Assembly (NCBI RefSeq): GCF_018256155.1
Contig: NZ_JAERLY010000014.1
Location: 1 to 64,000 of the forward strand
DNA: 64,000 bases
Origin: Gluconobacter sp. Dm-62
GTDB taxonomy: Bacteria > Pseudomonadota > Alphaproteobacteria > Acetobacterales > Acetobacteraceae
Direction of reading: 5' to 3'
Part shown: in pieces, positions 16,790 through 25,929 of the stretch
Layout of the letters: each line of letters starts with the position of its first letter
How positions within the stretch are numbered: the first letter of the stretch is position 1
Position numbers and translations under genes: made by a program
Notes under the pieces: model-generated
Databases searched by the model: none
What the model saw: only the letters and a program-made list of their open reading frames with translations
What the model was told of the DNA's origin: nothing

Positions 16790-17821
16790 ATGACGCTTTT
16801 CGCCGAAAACCAGCAGGAAGGGTCGGGATACTCCGATGAGACCGCGCGATCGGTCCGGAAATATCAGGGCTCCCATTTCTGGACCAGCCTGTTTCAGGTT
16901 GTCTCGACCATCAGTCTTCTTCTGCTCTGTTACGTCCTGATTTATGCGGGGCTGATGCGGGGCTGGTGGTGGTCTCTGGTCCTGACGCCGCTTGCGGCGG
17001 GTCTTTCCATCCGGACATTCGTTCTTCAGCATGACTGTGGACATGGATCTCTGTTCCGCAAACGGTGGGCCAATGATGGTATTGGCTGGCTGTGTTCGCT
17101 GCTGACCCTGACGCCGTATGATCACTGGAAGAAGCATCATGGGCTTCATCACGGGTCCTGGAACAACATGGACACGCGCGGCCGCCTGTCGGATCTGTAT
17201 TCTGACTGCATAACTGTTGCCGAATACCGGAAAATGACGCGGTTCAAGCGGTTCCTGTACCGGATGAGCAAGAATCCGGTTCTGACGGTTTTTCTGATGC
17301 CGCCCGTTATTTTTTTCGTTGTCTATCGGTTTGCATTCGACACGCCGCGCCACTGGATCCGCGAGCGGGCTGGTGTTTATGCGACCAATCTGTGTCTGGT
17401 GGCGATGTTTGGGGGGCTGTCCTGGCTTGTTGGATGGAAGCTCGTGCTGCTTGTCAGCTTCCTGGTGATTTATCCGGCTGCCGTGACTGGCGTCTGGCTG
17501 TTTCTTGTCCAGCACAAGTTCGAAGGTGTGCACTGGGCCGAGCACCCTGAGTGGAACAGTTATGATGCCGCTGTGACAGGCTGTTCTTTCCTGCGTTTTT
17601 CACGCGTCATGCGCTGGTTTACGGGCGATATCGGAACACACCACATCCACCATATGGCACCGGGTATTCCGAATTATCGGCTGCTGGCCTGTCATGATGC
17701 CCATCCGGTTTTTCAGGACGTGAAGATCCTGAACTGGCGCGATGGCGTTCGGGAAGCTCGGACCAACGTGCTGTGGGATGAAGACATGCAGACGATGGTT
17801 GATCTGCGCTCGGTCACGTAA
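16790..17821 (+). CDS. Membrane fatty acid desaturase
   Basis: 343 residues from ATG 16790. The three histidine boxes of membrane di-iron desaturases are present: HDCGH (about 84), HGLHH (about 120) and HHIHH (about 285), with four hydrophobic helices between them. This box pattern fits acyl-lipid desaturases of the delta-12/omega-3 type, though carotenoid oxygenating relatives share it. It inserts double bonds into membrane lipids. A longer frame from 16733 has a poor, AT-rich start. A strong terminator lies 6 bp after the stop. No electron-transfer partner is encoded nearby. Confidence 0.88.
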   Translation: MTLFAENQQEGSGYSDETARSVRKYQGSHFWTSLFQVVSTISLLLLCYVLIYAGLMRGWWWSLVLTPLAAGLSIRTFVLQHDCGHGSLFRKRWANDGIGWLCSLLTLTPYDHWKKHHGLHHGSWNNMDTRGRLSDLYSDCITVAEYRKMTRFKRFLYRMSKNPVLTVFLMPPVIFFVVYRFAFDTPRHWIRERAGVYATNLCLVAMFGGLSWLVGWKLVLLVSFLVIYPAAVTGVWLFLVQHKFEGVHWAEHPEWNSYDAAVTGCSFLRFSRVMRWFTGDIGTHHIHHMAPGIPNYRLLACHDAHPVFQDVKILNWRDGVREARTNVLWDEDMQTMVDLRSVT

Positions 17822-17827
17822 CAGGCG

Positions 17828-17862
17828 GGGAAGACGGCAGCATATCCGTCTTCCCGTTTTTT
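17828..17862 (+). terminator. Terminator after the desaturase gene
   Basis: Arms GGGAAGACGG (17828-17837) and CCGTCTTCCC (17846-17855), loop of 8, then G and six T (17857-17862). It ends the plus-strand desaturase transcript, just before the convergent SDR gene. Confidence 0.93.
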
Positions 17863-17864
17863 GG

Positions 17865-18707
17865 TCAGACTGGAGTGCCGGGCTTGATGTCGTAGGCTTT
17901 CTGTACAAGTTCGGCCCGTGTTCCCAGTCCTTCGGTGGTCTTCCTGCTCCAGACAGCATCAAGCTGCTGTCGCTGCTGGGGGATGATTTCTTTCGGCTCG
18001 ACATTGCGATAGGTGTCGATTGTGCCGGTCAGGACACCAATCGTCGTTTCGAAGACGGGCTCCGGATCGTACTGCTCGTGCGGGAAGGCGATTTTGCTGT
18101 AATCGAACAGGCGTTTGGATGGGTCATCCTGCCAGCTTGTCCAGGTTTCGAACATGCGGTCGTTGAAGCCGGTCAGGAATGGTCCGGGATTGACGGTGGC
18201 GACTTCGATTCCGAACTCCTGTACTTCCTGGCTCAGGGCGGACGCGATGGCCTCGATGGCGTGTTTGGAAGACGAATAGGCACCGGCGAACGGGTCTGTG
18301 GTCAGACCGGCGACCGAGGACATGAAGACGATCCGGCCCTTCTTTTTTGCCACCATTTTCTTCAGCACGAGCTGAGTGAGCATGACGGGGCCGATGATGT
18401 TGACCTCGTATTGTCGGCGCAGGTTTTGGGCCGGGATATCGGCGATGGAGCCGCCTTCGGAAATACCTGCATTGTTGAGCAGGATGTCCACGTCCCAGTC
18501 GGCCGCCTTCTGGCGGTCACCTTCGCAGGTGACGTCGAGTTTTTCCACACGCAGTGAGACGCCACGTTTTCTGGCGTCTTCCGATATGGCGTGGATCTGG
18601 GCGGCGATTTCCACGCCCGCGATGACATCATAGCCCTTTGCAGCCAGCCTGAGCGCCACTTCATGGCCGAAGCCCGTGCCAGCGCCCGTGATGAGGATGG
18701 TTTTCAT
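17865..18707 (-). CDS. Short-chain dehydrogenase/reductase
   Basis: 280 residues, ATG 18707. Classical SDR features: TGAGTGFG (7-14) for cofactor binding, NNAG, the catalytic Ser in FMSSVAG and the YxxxK motif in AYSSSK, then VNPGPF. The substrate cannot be deduced. The C-terminal 60 residues are more variable than the core. It converges on the desaturase and diverges from the acetyltransferase gene. The frame is open upstream, but that part is antisense to the acetyltransferase gene and was not used. Confidence 0.9.
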   Translation of the reverse strand: MKTILITGAGTGFGHEVALRLAAKGYDVIAGVEIAAQIHAISEDARKRGVSLRVEKLDVTCEGDRQKAADWDVDILLNNAGISEGGSIADIPAQNLRRQYEVNIIGPVMLTQLVLKKMVAKKKGRIVFMSSVAGLTTDPFAGAYSSSKHAIEAIASALSQEVQEFGIEVATVNPGPFLTGFNDRMFETWTSWQDDPSKRLFDYSKIAFPHEQYDPEPVFETTIGVLTGTIDTYRNVEPKEIIPQQRQQLDAVWSRKTTEGLGTRAELVQKAYDIKPGTPV

Positions 18708-18812
18708 GCTGTTCTTTCCCGGCCTGAGGAGTCTACGCTCGCCACAACGCGCCGGTCCGTCCCGGCGTTCCGCTGATCTCTGTCGGGCAGCAGAATGAAG
18801 GAGTGCACCCGC

Positions 18813-19424
18813 ATGTCGTTTGGTGACCGCGTTTTCCAGGCCCTGACGCGTTATGCGCTGGCGTATCAGATTGATGAATGGGGCTGGGAGATCGGCCCGC
18901 ATACCTATGGCACACCGACTGTTCTGGAGGTGGGAGAGGCTGGCCTCCGGATGGGCGATTACTGTTCGATCGGGCCGGATGTCACGATTATCCTGGGCAA
19001 TCATCGTGCGGATCTGGTGAGTACCTATCCGTTCAGAACGCTCTCGCATTTCTGGCCAGCGGCTGAAGACGGGCAGGCCGATCATTCCAGCAATGGTGAC
19101 GTCGTGATTGGCAATGACGTCTGGATCGGAGCGCGTGCGACGATCATGTCCGGCGTAACGATTGGCGATGGCGCTGTGGTCGCGGCGCAGGCGCTCGTCA
19201 CGAAATCGGTCCCTCCGTATGCGATTGTTGGAGGTAATCCGGCAAAAGTGATCCGGTACCGTTTCTCTGAAACAGCCATCGCGCGTCTGCTGGCGCTGGC
19301 ATGGTGGGAATGGCCGGAAACGCTCGTGAAAGAACGCTGCGGGGGCCTGATGAGCGACGATATCGAGGCGTTTCTGGCTCTTTATGAAAATGCCCGGTAC
19401 GGGGAGGAGGATGGCTCATCCTGA
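18813..19424 (+). CDS. Hexapeptide-repeat O-acetyltransferase (CatB-like)
   Basis: 203 residues from ATG 18813, which has AAGGAG nine bases upstream and is preferred over ATG 18795. It has left-handed beta-helix repeats (VIGNDVWIGARATIMSGVTI and IGDGAVVAAQALVTKSVPPY), a catalytic-type His in LGNHRADL, and the ending GGNPAKVIRYRF. This matches the xenobiotic/CatB-type acetyltransferase group. Acceptor unknown: virginiamycin-like drugs, sugars or polysaccharide are all seen in the family. No resistance role should be assumed. Confidence 0.85.
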   Translation: MSFGDRVFQALTRYALAYQIDEWGWEIGPHTYGTPTVLEVGEAGLRMGDYCSIGPDVTIILGNHRADLVSTYPFRTLSHFWPAAEDGQADHSSNGDVVIGNDVWIGARATIMSGVTIGDGAVVAAQALVTKSVPPYAIVGGNPAKVIRYRFSETAIARLLALAWWEWPETLVKERCGGLMSDDIEAFLALYENARYGEEDGSS

Positions 19425-19609
19425 TTTGGTGACCGGCGCGCGCCTTCATAGGTGTACAGGCTTGCGGTACGGTTTCTTGTAGCTGCCGTGCAGGAACCTC
19501 CCGGGTGCCCGTGCGATTGGGCTGTGTCGGGAAACGCGCTGCGACATGAGGGGATCGGTGAGGTCCCTCGGAAGTGGTGGCGGCTTTCCTTGTATCGAAG
19601 GGGATCTTG

Positions 19610-20509
19610 ATGAGCACCGCAGAAACGATGATGTCGCAGATGGCGGAAAAAGGTGGATTTATTGCTGCTCTGGATCAGAGCGGAGGGTCTACGCCTGGAG
19701 CGCTCAAGCAGTATGGCATTTCTGAGAGCGATTACTCTGGTGAGAGCGAGATGTTCGCGCTCATGCACGAGATGCGGGTGCGGATCATCACGGCACCGTC
19801 TTTTACCGGGGAAAAGGTGATCGGCGCCATTCTGTTCGAGCGCACGATGGATGGGGACGTGAACGGCGAGCCTGTTCCGGCCTATTTATGGCGCGAGCGC
19901 GGCGTTGTGCCGTTCGTGAAGATCGACAAGGGTCTGGAGGCGGAAGCGGACGGCGTTCAGCTTATGAAGCCGATGCCTGATCTGGATGCCCTGCTGGCGC
20001 GTGCGGCGAAGCTGGGCGTCTACGGGACGAAGGAACGCTCCACGATCCGCCTGCCGTCTGAGAGCGGAATCCGCGCCATCGTGCAGCAGCAGTTTAAGGT
20101 GGCCGAGCAGGTCTGCAAGCATGGGCTGGTGCCCATTCTGGAGCCGGAGGTGTTGATCAAGAGTCCGGACAAGGCGGGTTGTGAGCAGCTTCTCCATGAT
20201 TATGTTCTTGAAGAACTGCAAAAGCTGCCCGAAGACGCGCGGATCATGCTGAAGGTAACGATCCCGGAAGTAGCAAATCTGTATGACGATATTGCACGTG
20301 ACCCGCGGATGGTTCGGGTTGTAGCGCTGTCAGGGGGCTATCCGCTGGATCAGGCCTGCGAGAAGCTGCGCCATAATCACCGGATGATTGCGAGTTTCTC
20401 CCGTGCCCTGATTGGGGATCTGCGGCACCAGATGGATGAGGCGCAGTTTGATGCAACACTGGGGCAGGTGATCGATAAAATTTACGATGCCTCGGTCCAT
20501 AAGGTCTGA
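19610..20509 (+). CDS. fba: Class I fructose-bisphosphate aldolase
   Basis: 299 residues from ATG 19610, preceded by GAAGGGGA. The N-terminal motif FIAALDQSGGSTP and the segments ILFERTM, PFVKIDKG, LVPILEPEV and MLKVTIPE (candidate Schiff-base lysine region) are those of the bacterial class I, metal-independent aldolases. It cleaves or forms fructose 1,6-bisphosphate in glycolysis/gluconeogenesis. The gene is alone, with 185 bp of non-coding DNA upstream. It converges on queD across a hairpin. Confidence 0.92.
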   Translation: MSTAETMMSQMAEKGGFIAALDQSGGSTPGALKQYGISESDYSGESEMFALMHEMRVRIITAPSFTGEKVIGAILFERTMDGDVNGEPVPAYLWRERGVVPFVKIDKGLEAEADGVQLMKPMPDLDALLARAAKLGVYGTKERSTIRLPSESGIRAIVQQQFKVAEQVCKHGLVPILEPEVLIKSPDKAGCEQLLHDYVLEELQKLPEDARIMLKVTIPEVANLYDDIARDPRMVRVVALSGGYPLDQACEKLRHNHRMIASFSRALIGDLRHQMDEAQFDATLGQVIDKIYDASVHKV

Positions 20510-20518
20510 AGCAGGCTT

Positions 20519-20544
20519 CGGACGTCAGGCGATGCTGGCGTCCG
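20519..20544. other. Hairpin at the fba/queD convergent junction
   Basis: CGGACGTCAG (20519-20528) and CTGGCGTCCG (20535-20544) form a 10-bp stem with one G-U pair and a 6-nt loop. It overlaps the last codons of queD. No T tract follows on either strand, so it may be a weak or factor-dependent transcription end. Confidence 0.45.
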
Positions 20545-21052
20545 GTCTGTTCCACCAGCACTGTTCTGGCGTGCGGGACACGGCGGGCAGGTAGTGCTGC
20601 GGGTTGCCGCCGAGACGGACGGTGTTGGTGGGTGTTTCTTCCAGCTCGATCTCGTGCACGCGCAGGATGTCGCCCTGATCCGCGAGGATGGCGGTCAGTT
20701 TGGCGAGCATAAGGGCCGCAAGCAGTTCCGTTGTCGGGTCGCCGGGCGTGACGACGATGCGCTTGGCGCGTTCGGGTTCGTTGGCGCGGAACCAGTCGAG
20801 CAGCGGGTCCGTTTCCGAAAGCTGGAGCGCGTGATCGAGGCTGTTGTCCACGAAATGGTGCCAGCGTGTCTTGGCTTCGGCGAATGGCAGGATCATGTTG
20901 GCGTGGCCATCCAGCCGGGTCTGTTTGGCGGGACGCAGCGTCACGCGGACATATTCGTTATGGCCGTGCGGGATGGCGCAGCGTTCGCTGGCGCCCGTAA
21001 TGAGCCGGTGCCCCATGCAGAAGCGCCGGGTGAAGACGAGTTCAGCGGTCAT
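20525..21052 (-). CDS. queD: 6-carboxytetrahydropterin synthase (queuosine pathway)
   Basis: 175 residues from the ATG at 21052, which overlaps the queC stop (ATGA). Zinc-binding histidines are His15, His29 and His31; the catalytic-type Cys is Cys25 in CAIPHGH, giving the CxxxHGH motif. Glu-rich C-terminal HEIELEETP matches the pterin-binding end. It converts dihydroneopterin triphosphate from FolE to 6-carboxytetrahydropterin. Last gene of queE-queC-queD. Confidence 0.94.
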   Translation of the reverse strand: MTAELVFTRRFCMGHRLITGASERCAIPHGHNEYVRVTLRPAKQTRLDGHANMILPFAEAKTRWHHFVDNSLDHALQLSETDPLLDWFRANEPERAKRIVVTPGDPTTELLAALMLAKLTAILADQGDILRVHEIELEETPTNTVRLGGNPQHYLPAVSRTPEQCWWNRPDASIA

Positions 21053-21780
21053 GCGGCGCCTCCGTGAGAGCGGCTCTGCTGGTAGCGGCGCCATCCGTCG
21101 GCGCGCAGGTTGCAGGCCGGGCAGGTGCCGCAGCCATAGCCCCAGTCATGCTGGTGCGTGCGGTCGCCCATATAGCAGGAATGGCTGTCCCGGTTGATGA
21201 CGTCCACGAGCTTCTGGCCGCCAAGTTCTTCGGTCAGGTCCCAGGTCTGTGCCTTGTCGATCCACATCAGGGGCGTGTGCAGCACGAAACGCTGGTCCAT
21301 GCCGAGATTCAGGGCGACCTGAAGGGCCTTGATCGTGTCGTCGCGGCAATCGGGATAGCCGGAATAGTCGGTTTCGCAGACGCCGGTGACGATATGGCGC
21401 GCATTGCGGCGGACGGCGAGAGCGGCTGCGAAGGTCAGAAAGATGATGTTGCGGCCCGGCACGAACGTGTTGGGGAGGCCGTTTTCGCTCAGTCCGATTT
21501 CGGCCTCGCGGGTCAGGGCCGTTTCGGACAGGGCGCCGAGGGAGGCGAGATCGATCGTATGATCTTCGCCAAGACGCGCTTTCCAGTCCGGCGAGAAAGC
21601 GGCCATTTGCTCGCGCAGGGTGTCGCGGCATTCGAGCTCGATGGCGTGGCGTTGCCCGTACGCATAACCGACTGTCTCGACACGATCGAAACGGGAGAGG
21701 GCCCAGGCGAGGCAGGTTGCGGAATCCTGCCCGCCGGAGAACAGGACAAGAGCGGTGTTGCTGCTGATGGTCGTGCTCAT
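21049..21780 (-). CDS. queC: 7-cyano-7-deazaguanine synthase
   Basis: 243 residues. PP-loop ATPase motif SGGQDS (15-20); four C-terminal cysteines in SCYMGDR and [13 protein letters not shown] bind zinc. It converts 7-carboxy-7-deazaguanine to preQ0 using ATP and ammonia. It starts 2 bp after the queE stop and overlaps queD by 4 bp. QueF, which makes preQ1, is not in the window. Confidence 0.97.
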   Translation of the reverse strand: MSTTISSNTALVLFSGGQDSATCLAWALSRFDRVETVGYAYGQRHAIELECRDTLREQMAAFSPDWKARLGEDHTIDLASLGALSETALTREAEIGLSENGLPNTFVPGRNIIFLTFAAALAVRRNARHIVTGVCETDYSGYPDCRDDTIKALQVALNLGMDQRFVLHTPLMWIDKAQTWDLTEELGGQKLVDVINRDSHSCYMGDRTHQHDWGYGCGTCPACNLRADGWRRYQQSRSHGGAA

Positions 21781-21782
21781 GG

Positions 21783-22424
21783 TCAGGGGATTCCGATCAG
21801 CTTGTGCGTCTGAAGCGACAGGCGCCAGCGTGGGTGGCGCAGGCAGTAAGCAACGGCGGCCTCTGTGTTGGCGATGCGGTCGGGGCCGTCCATCGGCTGG
21901 AGCCAGAAATGCTGGAAGGAGAGCTGTTCAAACAGTTCGGGGGGGAGTTCGGGCTGGGGGTAGACCAGCTTGAGTTCCGCACCTTCGGTCTGGACGCGTG
22001 TGCTGTTCGGTTTGGGGCTGACGCAGACCCAGTCGATTCCCGCAGGGGCTGCGATCGTACCGTTGGTTTCCACTGCGATTTCAAAGCCCTGGGCCTTTAC
22101 GGCTGCGATCAGCGCGGCATCGAGCTGGAGCAGGGGTTCGCCCCCTGTAAAGACGACATAGCGACGGCCGCTCTCATCGGCTGTGCCGGTCCAGCAGGCC
22201 GCGATGGTGGACGCCAGTGCTTCGGCCGTCTCGAAACGGCCGCCGCCTTCGCCGTCCGTGCCAATGAAATCGGTATCGCAGAATGTACAGGCGGCCGTGG
22301 CGCGATCCTGCTCGCGGCCCGACCACAGGTTGCATCCCGCGAACCGGCAGAACACCGACGCACGCCCTGTCTGTGCACCCTCGCCCTGGAGGGTCACGAA
22401 CATTTCCTTCACAGCATATGACAT
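21783..22424 (-). CDS. queE: 7-carboxy-7-deazaguanine synthase (radical SAM)
   Basis: 213 residues. The cluster motif is the unusual CX14CX2C of QueE: Cys31, Cys46 and Cys49, with an upstream Cys26. FTGGEPLLQ binds SAM; the N-terminal [10 protein letters not shown] is typical. It rearranges 6-carboxytetrahydropterin from QueD into 7-carboxy-7-deazaguanine. First gene of the que operon. No preQ1 riboswitch was recognised in the 130 bp upstream, which also separate it from the divergent exporter genes. Confidence 0.96.
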   Translation of the reverse strand: MSYAVKEMFVTLQGEGAQTGRASVFCRFAGCNLWSGREQDRATAACTFCDTDFIGTDGEGGGRFETAEALASTIAACWTGTADESGRRYVVFTGGEPLLQLDAALIAAVKAQGFEIAVETNGTIAAPAGIDWVCVSPKPNSTRVQTEGAELKLVYPQPELPPELFEQLSFQHFWLQPMDGPDRIANTEAAVAYCLRHPRWRLSLQTHKLIGIP

Positions 22425-22557
22425 GACCGCAGCATGTCGGCGAGGTTGGCGCAGGATGCAAGGGAAATCATCAATTCAGGCTGTCGTCATGTCGGGAGTA
22501 GGATGTTTCAGCAGCAGGGGGGATGGGCAGGGGCCGCTTTCATGGTAGGGAGAGCGC

Positions 22558-23397
22558 ATGGAAGACATGAATGCCCGTTCTCCTGTTCTGACGCTTGAGC
22601 CCCTGCGCGGGTGGGGACTTGTCCGCGCCGCCTGGAGCGACCTGAGGGCGGGGCTGCGGCTGTTGCCGCTTGCCGTGACGCTTGGCTGGCTGGATATCAA
22701 AATGCGGTATCGCGGCTCCATTCTGGGGCCGCTGTGGCTGACGCTGTCCACGGCCGTCATGATCGGTGCGATGGGGGTTGTTTACGGCTATCTCTTTCAC
22801 ATGGATCTGAGGGCCTATCTGCCGTTCCTGTCGCTTTCGATCGTTTTGTGGGGATATGGCGGGACGGTCATCAATGATGCGGGGACGGTCTTTACGCAGA
22901 ACACGTCCCTGTTTCACTCGATGCGGATTCCGGTCAGCCTGCCTGTGATGCAGGTGATTGTCAGGAATCTGCTGATCCTGCTTCACAATATGGTCGTGGT
23001 CGTCGCTGTCTTTGCGGTTTTCCATATCTGGCCGCAGCAGATCTGGAGCCTGCTGTTGAGTCTGCCGATCTGGATTGTGGACAGTTTCTGCGTCATTTTG
23101 CTGATCGGGATGCTGGGTGCGCGGTTTCGTGACATTGCGCCCATCGTGGCATCTCTGATGCAGATTTTCTTTTTCGTGACGCCGGTGATCTGGAAGCCTG
23201 AACTGATCACGGCCGGGCGGAAATATCTTCTGCTTGATCCGTTCTATCCGCTTCTTGAAATCGTGCGTGCGCCTCTTCTGGGGCAGACGGTTGCTCCCGT
23301 CGTATGGGAAGCGGCCTTAGGGCATAGTGTTCTTCTGTGGCTTCTGGCGACCATTCTCTTCTGCCGGATGCGTTCGCGTATTCCTTACTGGATCTGA
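22558..23397 (+). CDS. Polysaccharide ABC transporter permease (Wzm-like)
   Basis: 279 residues with six hydrophobic helices of the ABC-2 type. The N-terminal interface segment LGWLDIKMRYRGSILGPLWL is characteristic of O-antigen, capsule or teichoic-acid exporters, and so is the late pattern FFFVTPVIWKPE. It forms the membrane channel that moves a lipid-linked glycan across the inner membrane. The start has GGGAG upstream. Its ATPase follows 4 bp after the stop. Confidence 0.88.
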   Translation: MEDMNARSPVLTLEPLRGWGLVRAAWSDLRAGLRLLPLAVTLGWLDIKMRYRGSILGPLWLTLSTAVMIGAMGVVYGYLFHMDLRAYLPFLSLSIVLWGYGGTVINDAGTVFTQNTSLFHSMRIPVSLPVMQVIVRNLLILLHNMVVVVAVFAVFHIWPQQIWSLLLSLPIWIVDSFCVILLIGMLGARFRDIAPIVASLMQIFFFVTPVIWKPELITAGRKYLLLDPFYPLLEIVRAPLLGQTVAPVVWEAALGHSVLLWLLATILFCRMRSRIPYWI

Positions 23398-23401
23398 TGT
23401 G

Positions 23402-24172
23402 ATGCCCGGTATTGTTGTTGACCGCCTCTGTATCGATTTTCCGCTGTATCATGGTCAGAGCCGCTCGCTGAAACGTCAGGTTGGCAAGACGCTGGCGCGC
23501 TTTGCACCGTCGTCGCCTTCGGCTCATCTGATGCATGATATGCGGGAACGCACGATCGTCAGTGTGTTGCGGGAAATCAGCTTTACGCTGCGCTCGGGTG
23601 AGAGGCTGGGGCTGATTGGCAGTAATGGCGCGGGTAAGACCACGCTGTTGCGGGCGCTGGCGGGAATATATGAGCCGGTTGCCGGTCAGGTCCGACTGCA
23701 GGGTACGATGCGGACATTGCTGGACAGCAGTCTGGGCATGAACCCGGAGTTGACGGGGCGCGAAAATATCCGCCTCAAGGGTCGGTATGAAGGGCTCTCG
23801 CGCCAGAAAATCGATCTGATCGAGCAGGATGTACAGGACTTCGCTGAGCTCGGGCCATATATGGATATGCCGCTCAAGGTCTATAGCGCGGGTATGAGTG
23901 TCCGGCTGGCGTTTGGGCTGGCGACGGCGTCTTCTCCGCAGATCCTGCTGATGGATGAGTGGTTTCTGGCGGGAGATGGGGTCTTTATGAACAAGGCCCG
24001 TGCCAGGCTGGAAGATCTTGTGCAGCAGGCGGAAATTCTGGTGCTTTCTACCCACCAGCCCAAAATCATGAGGCAGTGGTGTACGCGCGTTTTGTGGCTC
24101 GAAAACGGGCATATCCGGATGGATGGTGCGCCCGACGATGTTCTGGACGTTTATCTGGAAGAAGCTGGCTGA
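23402..24172 (+). CDS. Polysaccharide ABC transporter ATPase (Wzt-like)
   Basis: 256 residues. Walker A GSNGAGKTT, signature region VYSAGMSVRLAFG (the YSxGM variant seen in Wzt/TagH ATPases instead of LSGGQ), Walker B ILLMDEWF and an H-loop in STHQP. It lacks the long C-terminal glycan-binding domain of some Wzt proteins, so substrate recognition probably does not involve a capping domain. It pairs with the preceding permease; no glycosyltransferases adjoin. Confidence 0.9.
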   Translation: MPGIVVDRLCIDFPLYHGQSRSLKRQVGKTLARFAPSSPSAHLMHDMRERTIVSVLREISFTLRSGERLGLIGSNGAGKTTLLRALAGIYEPVAGQVRLQGTMRTLLDSSLGMNPELTGRENIRLKGRYEGLSRQKIDLIEQDVQDFAELGPYMDMPLKVYSAGMSVRLAFGLATASSPQILLMDEWFLAGDGVFMNKARARLEDLVQQAEILVLSTHQPKIMRQWCTRVLWLENGHIRMDGAPDDVLDVYLEEAG

Positions 24173-24180
24173 GGACGGTA

Positions 24181-24531
24181 TCAGCCGCCTGAGCCAAAAC
24201 GGGCTAAGGCCCATGTCGTGCCGAGATACAGGCCTATTGTGAGCGCGCAGCCAGCGGCCAGTGCAATCCAGAATGGCAGGCCTGCGCGCAGTAGCTTTGG
24301 GATCAGCAGAAACATCGGCAGGGACGGAAGCACATACCAGAATGTCGCTTCGGAGTGATGGCTCATCACAATGCGGTCAGGCTTTTCCAGCCATAGCCAG
24401 ATCATCCCCAGAACCGATACCAGCGGCAGGGAGGCAATCAGGGCCCCGGCTCCTGGATAGCGCCGTGCGACACCTGAAGCCGCAGCGATCAGAAGCCCGG
24501 AGACGATGCATTTCAGAATGAAGAAAACCAT
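24181..24531 (-). CDS. DUF3147-type small membrane protein
   Basis: 116 residues from ATG 24531, preceded by AGGTAAG; an in-frame ATG at 24555 is possible. Four hydrophobic segments span nearly the whole protein, with the pattern SLPLVSVLGMIWLWLEKPD typical of DUF3147. Function unknown; probably an inner-membrane protein. An inverted repeat CTTACC-TAAA-GGTAAG (24535-24550) covers its ribosome site. It converges on the Wzt-like gene with 8 bp between the stops. Confidence 0.75.
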   Translation of the reverse strand: MVFFILKCIVSGLLIAAASGVARRYPGAGALIASLPLVSVLGMIWLWLEKPDRIVMSHHSEATFWYVLPSLPMFLLIPKLLRAGLPFWIALAAGCALTIGLYLGTTWALARFGSGG

Positions 24532-24603
24532 ATACTTACCTAAAGGTAAGAACACGATTTCTGAATTGTTTTTCTGGGATTGTGGCCAACTCCAAGAGAG
24601 GAG

Positions 24604-24680
<77 letters not shown>

Positions 24681-24883
24681 AAAGCTGCTTTTCAGCACCT
24701 TGGGACCTTCCGTTCCGGAAGCTGTTTGGCTTCCTCTCGGTCGGTGGCGGTGATTTATCAGCCTCCCCGGGGGGTGGCAAGAGGGTTTTCCGAAAAAAAA
24801 GCCTTTTCGGATCAAAAAACTGCCTTGCCCGGCATGAAGCGGACGTGTCCTGTGTAACAGATCGATACAGGTGGGAGGGCCTA

Positions 24884-25813
24884 ATGACGCTGAAACGACT
24901 GGGTGCGCTGCTGTTCATGGGGGTCGCTCTTGCCGGATGTGAGAGCGGTCCGCACCAGTGCAAGCTGATTACAAGCGGCGACATGCTCATTCTGAATGAT
25001 TGGGGCAGTCCTGTTGTACGTGCCGCGATCAATGGGCATCCTGCCGCTCTTGTTATTGATACAGGCGCATTTTCCACGATAGTTGGGCAACGGTTTGTCG
25101 ATCCGCTGGGACTGCATGACACGGGAACGACCGTTCTTGTTCATGGTGTCGGAGGCGAGGATTATGCGCGTGTCATGACGATCGACACACTGGATATGGG
25201 AAGCTCCAAGGCAACCAATGTTCTTGTTGCGGGGACGGGGAAGTTCGGCGGAGAAGTGGCTGGCCTAACGATTGTGGGCTTGTTCGGACGCGATTTCCTC
25301 GGGCGTTACGATACGATCGTGGATATGCCTGGCCATCTGGTCAAACTGGTTGAAACCGAAGATTGCGAAACGCAGACGCCAGGATGGACAGGGCGTATCC
25401 ATGCCGTTCCGATCAGCCATCCTTACAATGGGGGGCAAACGACCACGCTGGACATCCGGCTTAATGGCCACAGTGTCGACGCTCTTCTTGATACGGGCGC
25501 CGCATCGACCGTGGTCAGTCTGGAGGCTGCAAGAGCAGCGGGCGTAACGCGTGCCATGCTGGAAAAGGATCCGGTTAGCATCGGGTATGGAATTACGCAT
25601 GACCCGGTCAAGAATTACCGGCATCACTTCGATACCCTTCAGGTGGGAGACATTGTCTTTCGGGATGTCGTGCTGAGAGTTGGAGGGGGGCTGTTAGATA
25701 CGGAAGCCCTGCTTGGGGCCGATATTCTCAAACATTACAGGATCTGGATTCCTCGAGACGGGAGCAAGCTGTTTGTCCAGCATGATGCTGATATTCCAGA
25801 TCCCTCGCACTGA
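24884..25813 (+). CDS. Two-lobed retropepsin-like aspartyl protease lipoprotein
   Basis: 309 residues from ATG 24884 (GGGAGG upstream). The signal region ends in the lipobox LAGC (Cys19). Two aspartyl-protease half sites occur: LVIDTGAFSTIVG (Asp59) and LLDTGAASTVVS (Asp203), each followed about 70-90 residues later by the matching hydrophobic-Gly segment (VGLFGRDFL, EALLGADIL). One chain thus holds both lobes, as in pepsins, rather than a homodimer. Probably anchored facing the periplasm. The substrate is unknown. It is flanked by the tRNA and the chemotaxis operon. Confidence 0.8.
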   Translation: MTLKRLGALLFMGVALAGCESGPHQCKLITSGDMLILNDWGSPVVRAAINGHPAALVIDTGAFSTIVGQRFVDPLGLHDTGTTVLVHGVGGEDYARVMTIDTLDMGSSKATNVLVAGTGKFGGEVAGLTIVGLFGRDFLGRYDTIVDMPGHLVKLVETEDCETQTPGWTGRIHAVPISHPYNGGQTTTLDIRLNGHSVDALLDTGAASTVVSLEAARAAGVTRAMLEKDPVSIGYGITHDPVKNYRHHFDTLQVGDIVFRDVVLRVGGGLLDTEALLGADILKHYRIWIPRDGSKLFVQHDADIPDPSH

Positions 25814-25929
25814 AGAAGTCTGAAGGCTCATTAACGGAGTTTCAATCAACTGTTCTCTAGGAAGGAAGGCGTCTGGTTGGCTGTAGGTGGCTGGCGAGAT
25901 GTGATCTGTGTTTCTGGAGGCAGCCTGGC

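Noticed and set aside
22425-22557. preQ1 riboswitch before queE
   Set aside because: No A-rich tail/pseudoknot pattern could be recognised on the queE strand; not supported.
24789-24811. Hairpin TCCGAAAA/TTTTCGGA upstream of the aspartyl-protease gene
   Set aside because: An 8-bp stem exists, but no gene ends there on either strand and it could be chance in an A/T-rich patch; no function assigned.
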